Shown one piece after another: positions 52,233-60,999 of a stretch of DNA of 64,000 nucleotides. A program made the translations under genes and the position numbers. Source of the DNA: JANLTP01 sp031363055 (lineage in GTDB: Bacteria > Pseudomonadota > Gammaproteobacteria > Burkholderiales > Burkholderiaceae_E); NCBI GenBank assembly GCA_031363055.1, contig JANLTP010000188.1, positions 30,193-94,192 on the forward strand, written 5' to 3'. Numbering within the stretch: the stretch's first letter is position 1; each line of letters opens with the position of its first letter. Under the pieces are notes generated by a model. It was given only the letters and a program-made list of their open reading frames with translations. It did not search any database and was not told the DNA's origin.

Positions 52233-54014
52233 CTAAAGCGCCTCGCCGGCAAAATCAGCCAGCCGTGACCGCTCGCCGCGCTGCAAGGTAATGTGCCCTG
52301 AGTGTGCCCAACCTTTGAAGCGATCGACCACATAAGTCAGCCCCGACGAGCCTTCGGTCAGATACGGCGTGTCGATCTGCGCGATGTTGCCCATGCAGAT
52401 CACCTTGGTCCCTGGCCCCGCGCGGGTGATCAGTGTCTTCATCTGTTTCGGCGTCAGGTTCTGGGCTTCATCGATGATCAGAAACTTGTTGATAAAGGTG
52501 CGCCCGCGCATGAATGACAGGGCTTTGACCTTGACCCGCGAGCGGATCAGGTCCTGGGTTGATTGCCGCCCCCATTCGCCGGCCGCCTGATCGCTTTGAT
52601 TCAGCACCTCGAGATTGTCTTCGAGCGCGCCCATCCAGGGTTGCATCTTTTCTTCTTCGGTGCCCGGCAAGTAACCGATGTCATCGCCGACCGGCACCGT
52701 GGCGCGGGTCATGATGATTTCAGTGAATCGCTTGCCTTCAATGGTCTGAGCCAAGCCCGCAGCCAACGCTAGCAAGGTCTTGCCGGTGCCCGCCTGGCCG
52801 AGCAGCGTCACAAAGTCGATCTCGGGATTCATCAGCAAGTTAAGCGCGAAATTCTGCTCGCGATTACGCGCGGTGATGCCCCAGACCGCGTTTTTCAGAT
52901 GGGCATGGTCGCGCAGCGTTTGCAGGACGGCGTTGCGGCCGTTGAGTTCGCGCACCTGCGCCAACAGCGGCAGTTCGCCGTCGAAATAGACAAACTGATT
53001 GAGCACCAGCGAGCCGACTAGCGGCCCGGCGATCCGATAGTAAGTGACGCCGCCCTGTTGCCAGGACTCCATGCCCTTGCCATGCTTGTCCCAGAAATCG
53101 TCTGGCAATTTCAGCAGACCGGAGTACAAGAGGTCGGTGTCTTCAATGACCTGATCGCTGAAATAGTCTTCGGCAGGCACTGACAAGGCACGTGCCTTGA
53201 TGCGCATATTGATGTCCTTCGACACCAGTACAACCTGTCGCCCTGGGTGCAGATCTTGCAGCGCTCGCACAACGCCGAGTATCTGGTTATCGGCCTTGCC
53301 AACCGGCAGACTCGACGGCAGGATCGAGGCCATCGCCTGCGTCTGGACGAATACGCGCCCTCGTGCATCGGCATTGCCAAGACCATTCAAGGGGATACCG
53401 TCGTCGATCGTACCGGCCACGGTGGCCAGCAATTCGTCGAGATAACGGCTGACCTGCCGGGCATTGCGCGACACCTCGGACATGCCACGCTTGTGATCGT
53501 CGAGTTCCTCGAGCGTCATCATCGGCAAATAAACATCATGCTCGGCAAATCGGAACAGGCTGGACGGGTCGTGCATGAGCACATTGGTGTCGAGCACAAA
53601 AAGCTTGGGAACCACATCCGCCGCTTTTTGGGTTCGTACCCTGGGCAAGCTGGTCAAGGTGGCCGAGACCGGCGCCAACCGAAGGTCGGTTTGTGCCGTC
53701 TGCAACCTGGTTGGCGACTTGGTTTGCAACTTGGTTGGTGACTTCGCCTGCGCCGGTTTCAGCGGGCTCGACGAGTTTACCGGGTTCACCGAGTTCGGCG
53801 CATTCGATGCCATGCCTGAGTCGGCGGGGAATTCAGTTCGCGATTCGCCACGAGACTCGCCACGAGATTCGGGGTGAGAATCAGTCTCGGCGTCCAGCCG
53901 CGTGCTCGGCCGTTCACTGTTCGAAGCAACAGCGCTCCGATTGGCACGCGCTTTGACTGCGCTGGTCAGATCGAGAAGGGTGGCAGGACGGTTCGGTGGT
54001 TTGGGTAAGGGCAT
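52233..54014 (-). CDS. PhoH family ATPase with N-terminal PIN domain
   Basis: The 593-residue protein joins a PIN nuclease domain (VLDTNVLMHDPSSLFRFAEHDV, about 137-160, with further acidic residues in EELDDHKRG) and a PhoH ATPase (Walker A LLGQAGTGKTLLALA about 400, IIMTRATVPVGDDIGYLPG, FLIIDEAQNLTP). It fits the YlaK/PhoH2 type of putative RNA helicase-ribonucleases. The first 130 residues are unlike the family: a Ser/Thr/Glu-rich leader with 12-bp and 24-bp repeats. The start at 54014 is the longest; a start nearer the PIN domain cannot be excluded. Peroxiredoxin follows upstream on the same strand. Confidence 0.87.
   Translation of the reverse strand: MPLPKPPNRPATLLDLTSAVKARANRSAVASNSERPSTRLDAETDSHPESRGESRGESRTEFPADSGMASNAPNSVNPVNSSSPLKPAQAKSPTKLQTKSPTRLQTAQTDLRLAPVSATLTSLPRVRTQKAADVVPKLFVLDTNVLMHDPSSLFRFAEHDVYLPMMTLEELDDHKRGMSEVSRNARQVSRYLDELLATVAGTIDDGIPLNGLGNADARGRVFVQTQAMASILPSSLPVGKADNQILGVVRALQDLHPGRQVVLVSKDINMRIKARALSVPAEDYFSDQVIEDTDLLYSGLLKLPDDFWDKHGKGMESWQQGGVTYYRIAGPLVGSLVLNQFVYFDGELPLLAQVRELNGRNAVLQTLRDHAHLKNAVWGITARNREQNFALNLLMNPEIDFVTLLGQAGTGKTLLALAAGLAQTIEGKRFTEIIMTRATVPVGDDIGYLPGTEEEKMQPWMGALEDNLEVLNQSDQAAGEWGRQSTQDLIRSRVKVKALSFMRGRTFINKFLIIDEAQNLTPKQMKTLITRAGPGTKVICMGNIAQIDTPYLTEGSSGLTYVVDRFKGWAHSGHITLQRGERSRLADFAGEAL
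53698..53745 (-). repeat. 2 x 24 bp in-frame repeat in the phoH leader
   Basis: The plus-strand segments 53698-53721 and 53722-53745 match at all but four bases or so (core TGCAAC(C/T)TGGTTGG(C/T)GACTT). On the coding strand they encode SPTKLQTK and SPTRLQTA. Confidence 0.8.
53835..53870 (-). repeat. 3 x 12 bp in-frame repeat in the phoH leader
   Basis: Plus-strand units AGTTCGCGATTC, GCCACGAGACTC and GCCACGAGATTC (53835, 53847, 53859) encode, on the minus strand, ESRG, ESRG and ESRT in the N-terminal low-complexity leader. Confidence 0.8.
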
Positions 54015-54022
54015 CTTTGATC

Positions 54023-54484
54023 TCAGAGCGACTTGATGTAGGCCAGCACTTCAGCGACGTGGCCGGGCACTTTCACGCCGCGCCATTCCTTTACGAGCTT
54101 GCCGCCGGTATCAACGACAAACGTTGAACGCTCAATACCGCGCACCGCTTTGCCGTACATATTTTTCATTTTCATGACACCGAACAGTTCGCAAAGTATT
54201 TCATCCGGGTCAGATATCAGATCAAACGGCAATTCGAACTTGGCCTTGAAATTTTGATGGGACTTCAGGCTGTCTCGCGAAACACCGATGACTGTCGTAT
54301 TCAACTTCAAAAATGCCGAATACTGATCGCGAAAATCAGCGGCCTGAACGCTGCAGCCGGGCGTATTGTCCTTCGGATAAAAGTAAAGGACCAGGTTGCG
54401 GCCGGCGAACTGCGAGAGTTTGAATTCGCCGTTGATGACGCTGGCGCGCAACTCGGGCAGCTTGGTTCCAAGGGTAATGCTCAC
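54023..54484 (-). CDS. bcp: Peroxiredoxin, Bcp/PrxQ type
   Basis: Thiol peroxidase of 153 residues. The motif YFYPKDNTPGCSVQAADFRD holds the peroxidatic cysteine; the usual resolving cysteine five residues later is an alanine here, so reduction must use another cysteine or an outside thiol. SRDSLKSHQNFKAKF and ERSTFVVDTGGKL are typical of the family. I start at GTG 54484 with GAGGAA ahead; the open frame runs on to 54577 through a duplicated stretch. It is 8 bases from phoH on the same strand. Confidence 0.88.
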   Translation of the reverse strand: MSITLGTKLPELRASVINGEFKLSQFAGRNLVLYFYPKDNTPGCSVQAADFRDQYSAFLKLNTTVIGVSRDSLKSHQNFKAKFELPFDLISDPDEILCELFGVMKMKNMYGKAVRGIERSTFVVDTGGKLVKEWRGVKVPGHVAEVLAYIKSL

Positions 54485-54528
54485 AACTTCCTCTTCAGGC
54501 TGACAAGACGACGATACCACACGCAAAC

Positions 54529-54552
54529 AATGGTCCCATGAAATGGTCCCAT
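54529..54552. repeat. 13-bp direct repeat upstream of the peroxiredoxin
   Basis: AATGGTCCCAT occurs at 54529-54539 and 54542-54552 (period 13), in the gap between the MTH938-like gene stop and the peroxiredoxin start. Confidence 0.85.
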
Positions 54553-54560
54553 CGCGAATC

Positions 54561-54941
54561 TTAAACATTAGCCTCAATGATCAAGGCCGCAAGGACCAGC
54601 CGACCCTCGGTCATCAGGATGTTGTAGGTTCGACACGCAGCGCCGGTATCCATGAATTCAACCCCAATGTGGCCCCGCGCAAGTTCGGCATACAGTTTCG
54701 GATGTGCAAAGCGTTGTCGTATCCCTGTGCCGAGGATAACCAATTCCGGTTTTTGCCCGAGTATTGCCAAAAAGTGAGCCTCATCAAGCTGCGAGAATGC
54801 ATTGATGGACCAAGCCTGCACTGGATTGTCGGGCATGAGCAGGATCGAATACTCGAAACGCTGAGCATTGACCTCGATATGCTGCGCGTCGTAAGCCGTT
54901 ACTGTGTTCAGGCTGGGTATTTTGTCGGCGTGAAGTTTCAT
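54561..54941 (-). CDS. MTH938/NDUFAF3-like domain protein (DUF498)
   Basis: The 126-residue protein matches the small DUF498 family: ITAYDAQHIEVNAQRF-like start, LLMPDNPVQAW, LDEAHFLAILGQKPELVILGTG and IGVEFMDTGAACRTYNILMTEGR, with a final hydrophobic LVLAALIIEA. Its precise bacterial role is not established. Here it is next to the aminotransferase, divergent from it, over a 39-bp gap. ATG 54941 is the start. Confidence 0.85.
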   Translation of the reverse strand: MKLHADKIPSLNTVTAYDAQHIEVNAQRFEYSILLMPDNPVQAWSINAFSQLDEAHFLAILGQKPELVILGTGIRQRFAHPKLYAELARGHIGVEFMDTGAACRTYNILMTEGRLVLAALIIEANV

Positions 54942-54980
54942 CGATAAGTAGCTGAAAATGCTACGATATCATTTACTGCG

Positions 54981-55076
54981 ATGAACGTACGAATGAACGT
55001 AGTAATGAATGTACTGACGAATGTACTGACGAATGTAACGGCGAATGTACTGGCAAATGCACCGATGAACGCACCT
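54981..55076 (+). repeat. 8 x 12 bp in-frame minisatellite covering the aminotransferase start
   Basis: Eight consecutive 12-bp units begin at 54981, 54993, 55005, 55017, 55029, 55041, 55053 and 55065, consensus ATGAATGTACTG. Four of them (1, 2, 3 and 8) begin with ATG in the gene's frame. They encode M/T/A-N-V/A-x tetrapeptides, none of which occurs in related aminotransferases as far as I know. Adjacent units differ by one to six bases. Confidence 0.95.
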
Positions 55077-56327
55077 CTCGAACTCCCCGCAAGAGCACTT
55101 CTGAACCCGATCACGAAATCGGACAAGCTGGCCGACGTCTGTTACGACATTCGCGGACCGGTCATGGCGCAGGCCAAACGCATGGAAGAAGAGGGCCAGC
55201 GCATTATCAAGCTCAATATCGGCAATCTGGCGCCATTCGGCTTCGAGGCACCCGATGAAGTTCGACATGATGTCATCGTGAATCTGGGTAATGCCTCGGG
55301 CTACTCGGACTCGCGCGGCCTGTTCTCGGCGCGCAAGGCGATCATGCATTACACCCAGCTTAAAAATATTCGCGGCGTCGAGCTCGACGATATTTTTATC
55401 GGCAATGGCGTGTCTGAGCTGATTGTGATGTCGATGCAGGGCTTGTTGAACAATGGCGACGAAGTGCTGGTGCCGGCGCCCGATTATCCATTGTGGACCG
55501 CCGCGATTGCGCTATCTGGCGGTCGTGCACGCCACTACATCTGCGACGAGCAGTCTGACTGGTTGCCCGACATCGAGGATATGCGCAGCAAGATCACCGA
55601 TCGAACGCGCGCGCTGGTGGTCATCAATCCGAACAATCCGACTGGAGCACTCTATCCGGAGTCGGTGTTGCGGCAAATCATCGAGCTCGCCCGCGAACAT
55701 CAGTTGATCGTGTTTGCCGACGAAATCTACGACAAGATGCTCTACGACGGCGCGTCGCACACTTCGATTGCATCGCTGGCGGATGATGTCCTGTTCGTGA
55801 CGATGAATGGCCTGTCGAAGAACTATCGTGCCTGCGGTTATCGCTCCGGCTGGATGGTCATCTCGGGTGAAAAGCGGCATGCCGACGATTACCTCGAAGG
55901 CCTGGGAATTCTGGCGTCGATGCGACTGTGCGCGAATGTGCCCGGGCAATTCGCAATCCAGACCGCGCTCGGTGGCTACCAGAGTATCAACGACCTGATC
56001 GGGCCAGGCGGCCGCTTGCGTCGTCAGCGTGATTTGGCCTGCGATCTCATCAACCAGATTCCAGGTGTGTCCTGTGTCAAACCGAAGGCGGCGCTCTACC
56101 TGTTCCCCAAGCTCGATGCAAGAATGTATCCGATCAAGGACGATCAGCAATTCATTCTGGAGTTGTTGCAACAGCAACAAGTGCTGGTCGTGCAGGGCAC
56201 CGGCTTTAATTGGCCGAAACCGGATCATCTTCGTATCGTGTTTTTGCCGAATGTCGACGACTTGAGCGAAGCCATCGGCCGCATCGCAAAATTCCTCGAT
56301 CAATACAAGAAACGACATCAGGCATGA
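54981..56327 (+). CDS. PLP-dependent aminotransferase, AlaA/AlaC type
   Basis: Fold-type I aminotransferase, here 448 residues, that probably makes alanine from pyruvate with glutamate. The conserved body starts at about residue 45 (KSDKLADVCYDIRGPVMAQAKRMEEEG) and includes KLNIGNLAPFGFEAPDEV, VINPNNPTGALYPE, FADEIYDKMLYDG and the Schiff-base lysine in NGLSKNYRACGYRSGWM. The first 32 residues are the 12-bp repeat array, so the true start may be ATG 54981, 54993, 55005 or 55065. The last of these leaves a normal-length protein. Its stop overlaps the hom start (ATGA). Confidence 0.9.
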   Translation: MNVRMNVVMNVLTNVLTNVTANVLANAPMNAPLELPARALLNPITKSDKLADVCYDIRGPVMAQAKRMEEEGQRIIKLNIGNLAPFGFEAPDEVRHDVIVNLGNASGYSDSRGLFSARKAIMHYTQLKNIRGVELDDIFIGNGVSELIVMSMQGLLNNGDEVLVPAPDYPLWTAAIALSGGRARHYICDEQSDWLPDIEDMRSKITDRTRALVVINPNNPTGALYPESVLRQIIELAREHQLIVFADEIYDKMLYDGASHTSIASLADDVLFVTMNGLSKNYRACGYRSGWMVISGEKRHADDYLEGLGILASMRLCANVPGQFAIQTALGGYQSINDLIGPGGRLRRQRDLACDLINQIPGVSCVKPKAALYLFPKLDARMYPIKDDQQFILELLQQQQVLVVQGTGFNWPKPDHLRIVFLPNVDDLSEAIGRIAKFLDQYKKRHQA

Positions 56328-57649
56328 AACCGTTGCAGGTAGGTCTGGCTGGCATTGGCACAGTCGGTAGCGGGGTATGGCAGGTACTGACGCGCAATCA
56401 GGATGAAATTCAGCGGCGCGCCGGTCGCCCGATCCGCATTTCGGCGGTCGCCGATCTCGATCAGGCTCGCGCCAAAGCCTTGGCTGGTGACTCCGCGCAG
56501 GTCCTTGGGAATGCGTTTTGCTTGGCTGAAGATCCTGCAATCGACGTGATTGTCGAGCTCATCGGCGGTTATGGCGTGGCCAAGGAACTGGTACTCAAGG
56601 CAATCAGCTCCGGTAAACACGTTGTCACTGCGAACAAGGCGCTGCTGGCGGTGCACGGCAACGAAATTTTTGCGGCTGCCCGCGAGCACGGCGTCATGGT
56701 GGCGTTTGAGGCGGCGGTGGCTGGCGGTATTCCGATCATCAAGGCGCTGCGCGAAGGCCTGACGGCGAACCGGATTGAATGGATCGCCGGCATTATCAAC
56801 GGCACCACCAACTTTATTTTGTCCGAGATGCGCGACAAGGGTTTGAGTTTCGATACCGCGCTGAAAGAGGCGCAGAAGTTGGGTTATGCCGAGGCGGACC
56901 CGACCTTTGACATTGAAGGCATCGACGCGGCCCACAAGGCGACCATTCTGGCGTCGATTGCATTCGGAATACCGATGCAATTCGAGAAGGCCTATGTCGA
57001 GGGCATCACCAAGTTGCAGAGCGAAGACATCCGTTATGCCGAACAGCTCGGTTACCGGATCAAATTACTCGGCATCACCAAGCGACGCTTCGAGGCGGGC
57101 CAGCTCAAGGGCATCGAGTTGCGGGTGCATCCAACGCTGATTCCGGCCAAGCGACTGATCGCCAACGTCGAAGGGGCGATGAACGCGGTCTGGGTCAAGG
57201 GCGATGCGGTCGGCCACACCATGTACTACGGCAAAGGGGCCGGCTCCGAACCAACCGCCAGTGCGGTGATTGCCGATCTCGTCGACGTCGCCCGCATGCT
57301 GGCGACCGACCCCATGAATCGGGTTCCGCATCTGGCCTTTCAGGCTGATGCGTTCAGCGATGTCGCGGTGTTACCGATGGATCAGGTGCAGACCGCCTAT
57401 TACTTGCGCCTGAAGGTCGCTGACGAGCCCGGTGTGCTGGCCGACATCACCCGCATCCTGGCTGATGGACGCATTTCGATTGATGCTGTGTTGCAGCGCG
57501 AGCCGGCCGAGGGTGAGAATCAGACCGATATCGTTCTGCTGACCCATCAGACGCTGGAAGGCCATCTGCGCGCAGCCGTTTCGCGCATCGAGGCCCTGCC
57601 CACCGTGTTGTCGAAGGTTATTCTGATTCGACTCGAGGAACTCAACTAG
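56324..57649 (+). CDS. hom: Homoserine dehydrogenase
   Basis: Reduces aspartate semialdehyde to homoserine for threonine and methionine. The 441-residue product has the NAD(P) motif AGIGTVGSGVWQVL, TANKALLAVHGNEIF, EAAVAGGIPIIKAL, IINGTTNFILSEM and a C-terminal ACT domain (YYLRLKVADEPGVLADITRIL), so feedback inhibition by threonine is likely. ATG 56324 overlaps the aminotransferase stop by ATGA, indicating coupling. The longer open frame is a shadow of the upstream gene. Confidence 0.95.
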   Translation: MKPLQVGLAGIGTVGSGVWQVLTRNQDEIQRRAGRPIRISAVADLDQARAKALAGDSAQVLGNAFCLAEDPAIDVIVELIGGYGVAKELVLKAISSGKHVVTANKALLAVHGNEIFAAAREHGVMVAFEAAVAGGIPIIKALREGLTANRIEWIAGIINGTTNFILSEMRDKGLSFDTALKEAQKLGYAEADPTFDIEGIDAAHKATILASIAFGIPMQFEKAYVEGITKLQSEDIRYAEQLGYRIKLLGITKRRFEAGQLKGIELRVHPTLIPAKRLIANVEGAMNAVWVKGDAVGHTMYYGKGAGSEPTASAVIADLVDVARMLATDPMNRVPHLAFQADAFSDVAVLPMDQVQTAYYLRLKVADEPGVLADITRILADGRISIDAVLQREPAEGENQTDIVLLTHQTLEGHLRAAVSRIEALPTVLSKVILIRLEELN

Positions 57650-57721
57650 TGTGGTGTTTTGCGCTGGCTTGCGGCGGCCATTGGCAAGCTGCGAGGGGTA
57701 GCCAACGATGAAAAGTCAAAG

Positions 57722-59149
57722 ATGAATTATCAATCGACCCGCAGCGATGTTGCGCTGGGGCGCTTTAGCGATATCTTGCTCGCCGGTCTGGCGCCTGATG
57801 GTGGGCTGGCGGTACCGGCGTCTTACCCCCAGATCGATTCGGCGACGCTCGCTGGCTGGCGTGACTTGACGTATCCGCAGTTGGCGTTCGAGATTCTGTC
57901 GCGCTTTTGCGACGACATCGACGCGCAGGAGCTGCGACAGTTGATCGATAAAACGTACACGGCGCAAGTGTTCGGCTCGGCTGACATCACCCCGTTGACG
58001 GCGCTCGATGACCAGCTCTGGTTGCAACACCTCTCGAATGGGCCAACCCTGGCGTTCAAGGATCTGGCCATGCAGTTGCTCGGCAATCTGTTTGAACATA
58101 CCTTGGCGCGCCACGGCACCCATCTGAATATTCTGGGTGCCACTTCGGGCGATACCGGCAGTGCCGCCGAATACGCGCTGCGTGGCAAGCGTGGAGTTCG
58201 GGTATTCATGCTGTCGCCGGCAGGACGCATGAGTCGATTCCAGCAGGCACAGATGTATTCGCTGCGCGATGCCAACATCTTCAATATCGCCGTGCAAGGG
58301 GTGTTCGACGATTGCCAGGACATGGTCAAGGCGGTATCCAGCGATCTCGCGTTCAAGCAGCGTCACGCGATCGGCACGGTCAACTCGATCAACTGGGCGC
58401 GGGTGGTGGCACAGGTGGTGTATTACTTCAAGGGCTATTTCGCGGCGACTCGAAGCAACGACCAGCAGGTTTCGTTTTGTGTGCCCTCGGGTAATTTTGG
58501 CAATGTGTTGGCGGGGCATATTGCCCGGACGATGGGCTTGCCGATTCACCGATTGGTGGTTGCCACCAATGAAAACGACGTGCTCGATGAATTCTTTCGA
58601 ACCGGTGTCTATCGTACCCGGCGCGCCCAGGAAACGCATCAGACCAGCAGCCCGTCCATGGATATCTCGAAGGCTTCGAATTTCGAGCGCTTTGTGTTTG
58701 ATCTCACCGGCAGGCGTGGGGCGCGCGTGGCCGAGTTATGGGGCGAGCTCGAACGCTGCGGGCGCTTTGATCTGAATGTTGGACAGCACGGTGCGATCGG
58801 TGAATTTGCCGGTATCGCACGATTCGGGTTTGTGTCGGGCCGCAGTACCCACGCAAATCGGCTCACCACCATTCGCGAGGTATGGCGTGACTTCCGTCGC
58901 TTGATTGATACCCACACGGCCGACGGTGTATTCGTCGCACGCACGCATCTGACACCTGGCGTGCCGATGATCTGCCTGGAGACGGCGCAACCGGTCAAGT
59001 TCGCCGACACGATCTTTGAAGCGCTCGGCACCTATCCGCCTGTGCCGGCCGCGTTTGCCGATCTTGAATCGGCCGGGCAGCGGTTTACCTTGATGCCGGC
59101 CGATACCAAACAGCTCAAGCGCTTGATTGCCGATCGTGTGTCGTCGTGA
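57722..59149 (+). CDS. thrC: Threonine synthase
   Basis: PLP enzyme that turns O-phosphohomoserine into threonine. The 475-residue product begins MNYQSTRSDVALGRFSDILLAGLAPDGG and has the PLP lysine in TLAFKDLAMQLLG, GATSGDTGSAAEYA, and VPSGNFGNVLAGHIA. I start at ATG 57722, preceded by a run of weak ribosome-site bases; the upstream TTG extension has no homology. It follows hom by 72 bases. Its stop overlaps the mobB start (GTGA). Confidence 0.95.
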   Translation: MNYQSTRSDVALGRFSDILLAGLAPDGGLAVPASYPQIDSATLAGWRDLTYPQLAFEILSRFCDDIDAQELRQLIDKTYTAQVFGSADITPLTALDDQLWLQHLSNGPTLAFKDLAMQLLGNLFEHTLARHGTHLNILGATSGDTGSAAEYALRGKRGVRVFMLSPAGRMSRFQQAQMYSLRDANIFNIAVQGVFDDCQDMVKAVSSDLAFKQRHAIGTVNSINWARVVAQVVYYFKGYFAATRSNDQQVSFCVPSGNFGNVLAGHIARTMGLPIHRLVVATNENDVLDEFFRTGVYRTRRAQETHQTSSPSMDISKASNFERFVFDLTGRRGARVAELWGELERCGRFDLNVGQHGAIGEFAGIARFGFVSGRSTHANRLTTIREVWRDFRRLIDTHTADGVFVARTHLTPGVPMICLETAQPVKFADTIFEALGTYPPVPAAFADLESAGQRFTLMPADTKQLKRLIADRVSS

Positions 59150-59640
59150 AACTATTCGGTTTCGCCGGTTACTCGGGTTCGGGAAAAACCACATTAATCG
59201 AACAGTTGCTGCCGCGATTGATCGCACGGGGCTTACGGATATCACTGATCAAACATGCCCATCACGCGTTTGATATCGACAAACCGGGGAAAGATTCTTA
59301 TCGGCATCGTGAAGCCGGTGCCAGCGAGGTCATGATCGCCTCGGATCAGCGTTGGGTGCTCATGCATGAACTGCGCAACGAACGCGAGCTGACACTGACT
59401 GAACTGGTCAGTCGGTTCTCGCCCTGCGATCTGGTTCTGGTCGAAGGCTACAAGCGCGAGCCGATCCCGAAACTCGAGGTCCATCGAAGCGCCAATGGCA
59501 AGCCCTTGCTGTATCCGGAAGATCCGAACATCATTGCGATGGCCAGTGACGAGCGGCTGGACTCGGCATTGCCCTGGTTCGATCTGAATCAGGTCGACCC
59601 GATCGCCGAATTTGTCTTTGAGTTCGCTAACCGGAAGTGA
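59146..59640 (+). CDS. mobB: Molybdopterin-guanine dinucleotide biosynthesis adapter MobB
   Basis: GTP-binding protein that assists MobA in making MGD. The 164-residue product has Walker A GYSGSGKTTLIEQLL (about 7-21), LIKHAHHAFDIDKPGKDS, HREAGASEVMIA and LVLVEGYKREPIPKLEV. GTG 59146 overlaps the thrC stop. Genes for MoeA, MoaD and MoaE follow after an 11-bp repeat array that starts in this gene's last codons. XdhAB in the same window would need molybdenum cofactor. Confidence 0.92.
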   Translation: MKLFGFAGYSGSGKTTLIEQLLPRLIARGLRISLIKHAHHAFDIDKPGKDSYRHREAGASEVMIASDQRWVLMHELRNERELTLTELVSRFSPCDLVLVEGYKREPIPKLEVHRSANGKPLLYPEDPNIIAMASDERLDSALPWFDLNQVDPIAEFVFEFANRK

Positions 59641-59722
59641 CCTGCAAGTGACTCGCAAGTTTTCCTAAAGTTTTCCTCAAGTTTTCCTAAAGTTTTCCTC
59701 AAGTTATCGTAAAGTTACCCGC
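59635..59722 (+). repeat. 8 x 11 bp tandem repeat spanning the mobB stop
   Basis: Eight 11-bp units each starting AAGT at 59635, 59646, 59657, 59668, 59679, 59690, 59701 and 59712. The core is AAGTTTTCCT(A/C); units 3-4 and 5-6 are an exact 22-bp duplication. The first unit contains the mobB TGA. The tract fills most of the gap to moeA. The A/T-rich register shows no hairpin, so it is not a standard terminator. Confidence 0.95.
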
Positions 59723-59758
59723 ACATGTGCCACAGCCTGACATGAACCCGACAACCCT

Positions 59759-60988
59759 ATGAACCCCCAATTGTTGTCCTTCGATGAGGCGCTGGCACAC
59801 ATTCTGTCGCAAGCAGTACCACCGTTGCCGATCGAGGAACAGAACACGTTTGAGGTATTTGATCGGGTACTGGCGCGCGATGTGTTGGCCGCTCTGAATG
59901 TGCCGCCGATGGATAACGCCCAGATGGATGGTTATGCGGTTCGGCGCGCCGATCTGGCGGCCGGCGTGCCCCTGCGGATTTCGCAGCGTGTGCCGGCGGG
60001 CAAAGTCGGCACAGCCTTGCAAGCCGGTACGGCCGCTAGAGTATTTACCGGTGCCCTGATCCCCGCCGGCGCCGATGCGGTGGTCATGCAGGAGATGACC
60101 GAGCTGCAGGGCGACAGCGTGTTCTTCAAGCATCTGCCTGAAGACGGTGAATGGATACGCCGTGTCGGTGAGGACATTCAGGCGGGTAGCGTCATTTTGC
60201 CAGCCGGAACACGTTTGAGCCCGCAGGCGGCAGGCTTGGCCGCGTCGGTGGGGCTGGCAACGGTGCCGGTTCGAGCACGCGTGCGCGTCGCCTGTTTCTC
60301 GACCGGCGACGAGTTGGCCATGCCAGGTGAGGTGCTCAAGCCAGGCGCGATTTACAACAGCAATCGCTTCGTGCTGCTTTCCTTGTTGCGCAAGCTCGGC
60401 TGCATTGTCAGCGATTTGGGCATCGTACCCGACTCGCTGGCGGCGACGCAGGCGGCGCTTCGGCAGGCGGCCGCGTCCAATGACCTGATCATCACCTGTG
60501 GCGGTATGTCGGTCGGCGAAGAAGATCATGTCAAGCCGGCCGTTCAGGCCGAGGGCAGTCTGTCGCTGTGGAACATCGCGATGAAACCCGGCAAACCGCT
60601 CGCTTATGGCAAAGTCCGGCGCGCGGGTGATACGGAGACCTCGAGCACAGCACATTTTATCGGGCTGCCCGGAAATCCGGTCTCAGCCTTTGTGACGTTC
60701 CTGCTATTCGCGCGGCCGTTCATCCTGCGCCTGCAAGGTATGAGCGACGTTGCGCCGCCCAGATTAAGTCTGCGCGCCGATTTTTCCTGGCCTCGGCCCG
60801 ATCGGCGACGCGAATTTTTGCGCGCTAGAATCAATCAGCAAGGCGGACTCGACCTGTATCCGAACCAGGGCTCTGCCGTGCTGACCTCGACCGTTTGGGC
60901 GGATGGCCTGGTCGACAATCCGGCCGGCCAAGTGATCAAGCCGGGTGATCCGGTGCAATTCATATCGATGTCCGGCCTGTTGAATTAG
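59759..60988 (+). CDS. moeA: Molybdopterin molybdenumtransferase MoeA
   Basis: Inserts molybdate into adenylylated molybdopterin. The 409-residue product has MDNAQMDGYAVRRADL, VFTGALIPAGADAVVMQE, GIVPDSLAATQAAL, ITCGGMSVGEEDHVKPA and the C-terminal FIGLPGNPVSAFVTF, all typical. ATG 59759 is the start. It is the first of three cofactor genes moeA-moaD-moaE. Confidence 0.94.
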   Translation: MNPQLLSFDEALAHILSQAVPPLPIEEQNTFEVFDRVLARDVLAALNVPPMDNAQMDGYAVRRADLAAGVPLRISQRVPAGKVGTALQAGTAARVFTGALIPAGADAVVMQEMTELQGDSVFFKHLPEDGEWIRRVGEDIQAGSVILPAGTRLSPQAAGLAASVGLATVPVRARVRVACFSTGDELAMPGEVLKPGAIYNSNRFVLLSLLRKLGCIVSDLGIVPDSLAATQAALRQAAASNDLIITCGGMSVGEEDHVKPAVQAEGSLSLWNIAMKPGKPLAYGKVRRAGDTETSSTAHFIGLPGNPVSAFVTFLLFARPFILRLQGMSDVAPPRLSLRADFSWPRPDRRREFLRARINQQGGLDLYPNQGSAVLTSTVWADGLVDNPAGQVIKPGDPVQFISMSGLLN

Positions 60989-60999
60989 TTTACTGAATC

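Noticed and set aside
59635..59722. CRISPR array or iteron-type origin
   Set aside because: Units are 11 bp without spacers, there are no cas or rep genes, and the tract is in the mob-moe gap.
59699..60655. Minus-strand open frame of 318 codons opposite moeA
   Set aside because: Shadow of moeA; composition typical of antisense frames in GC-rich DNA.
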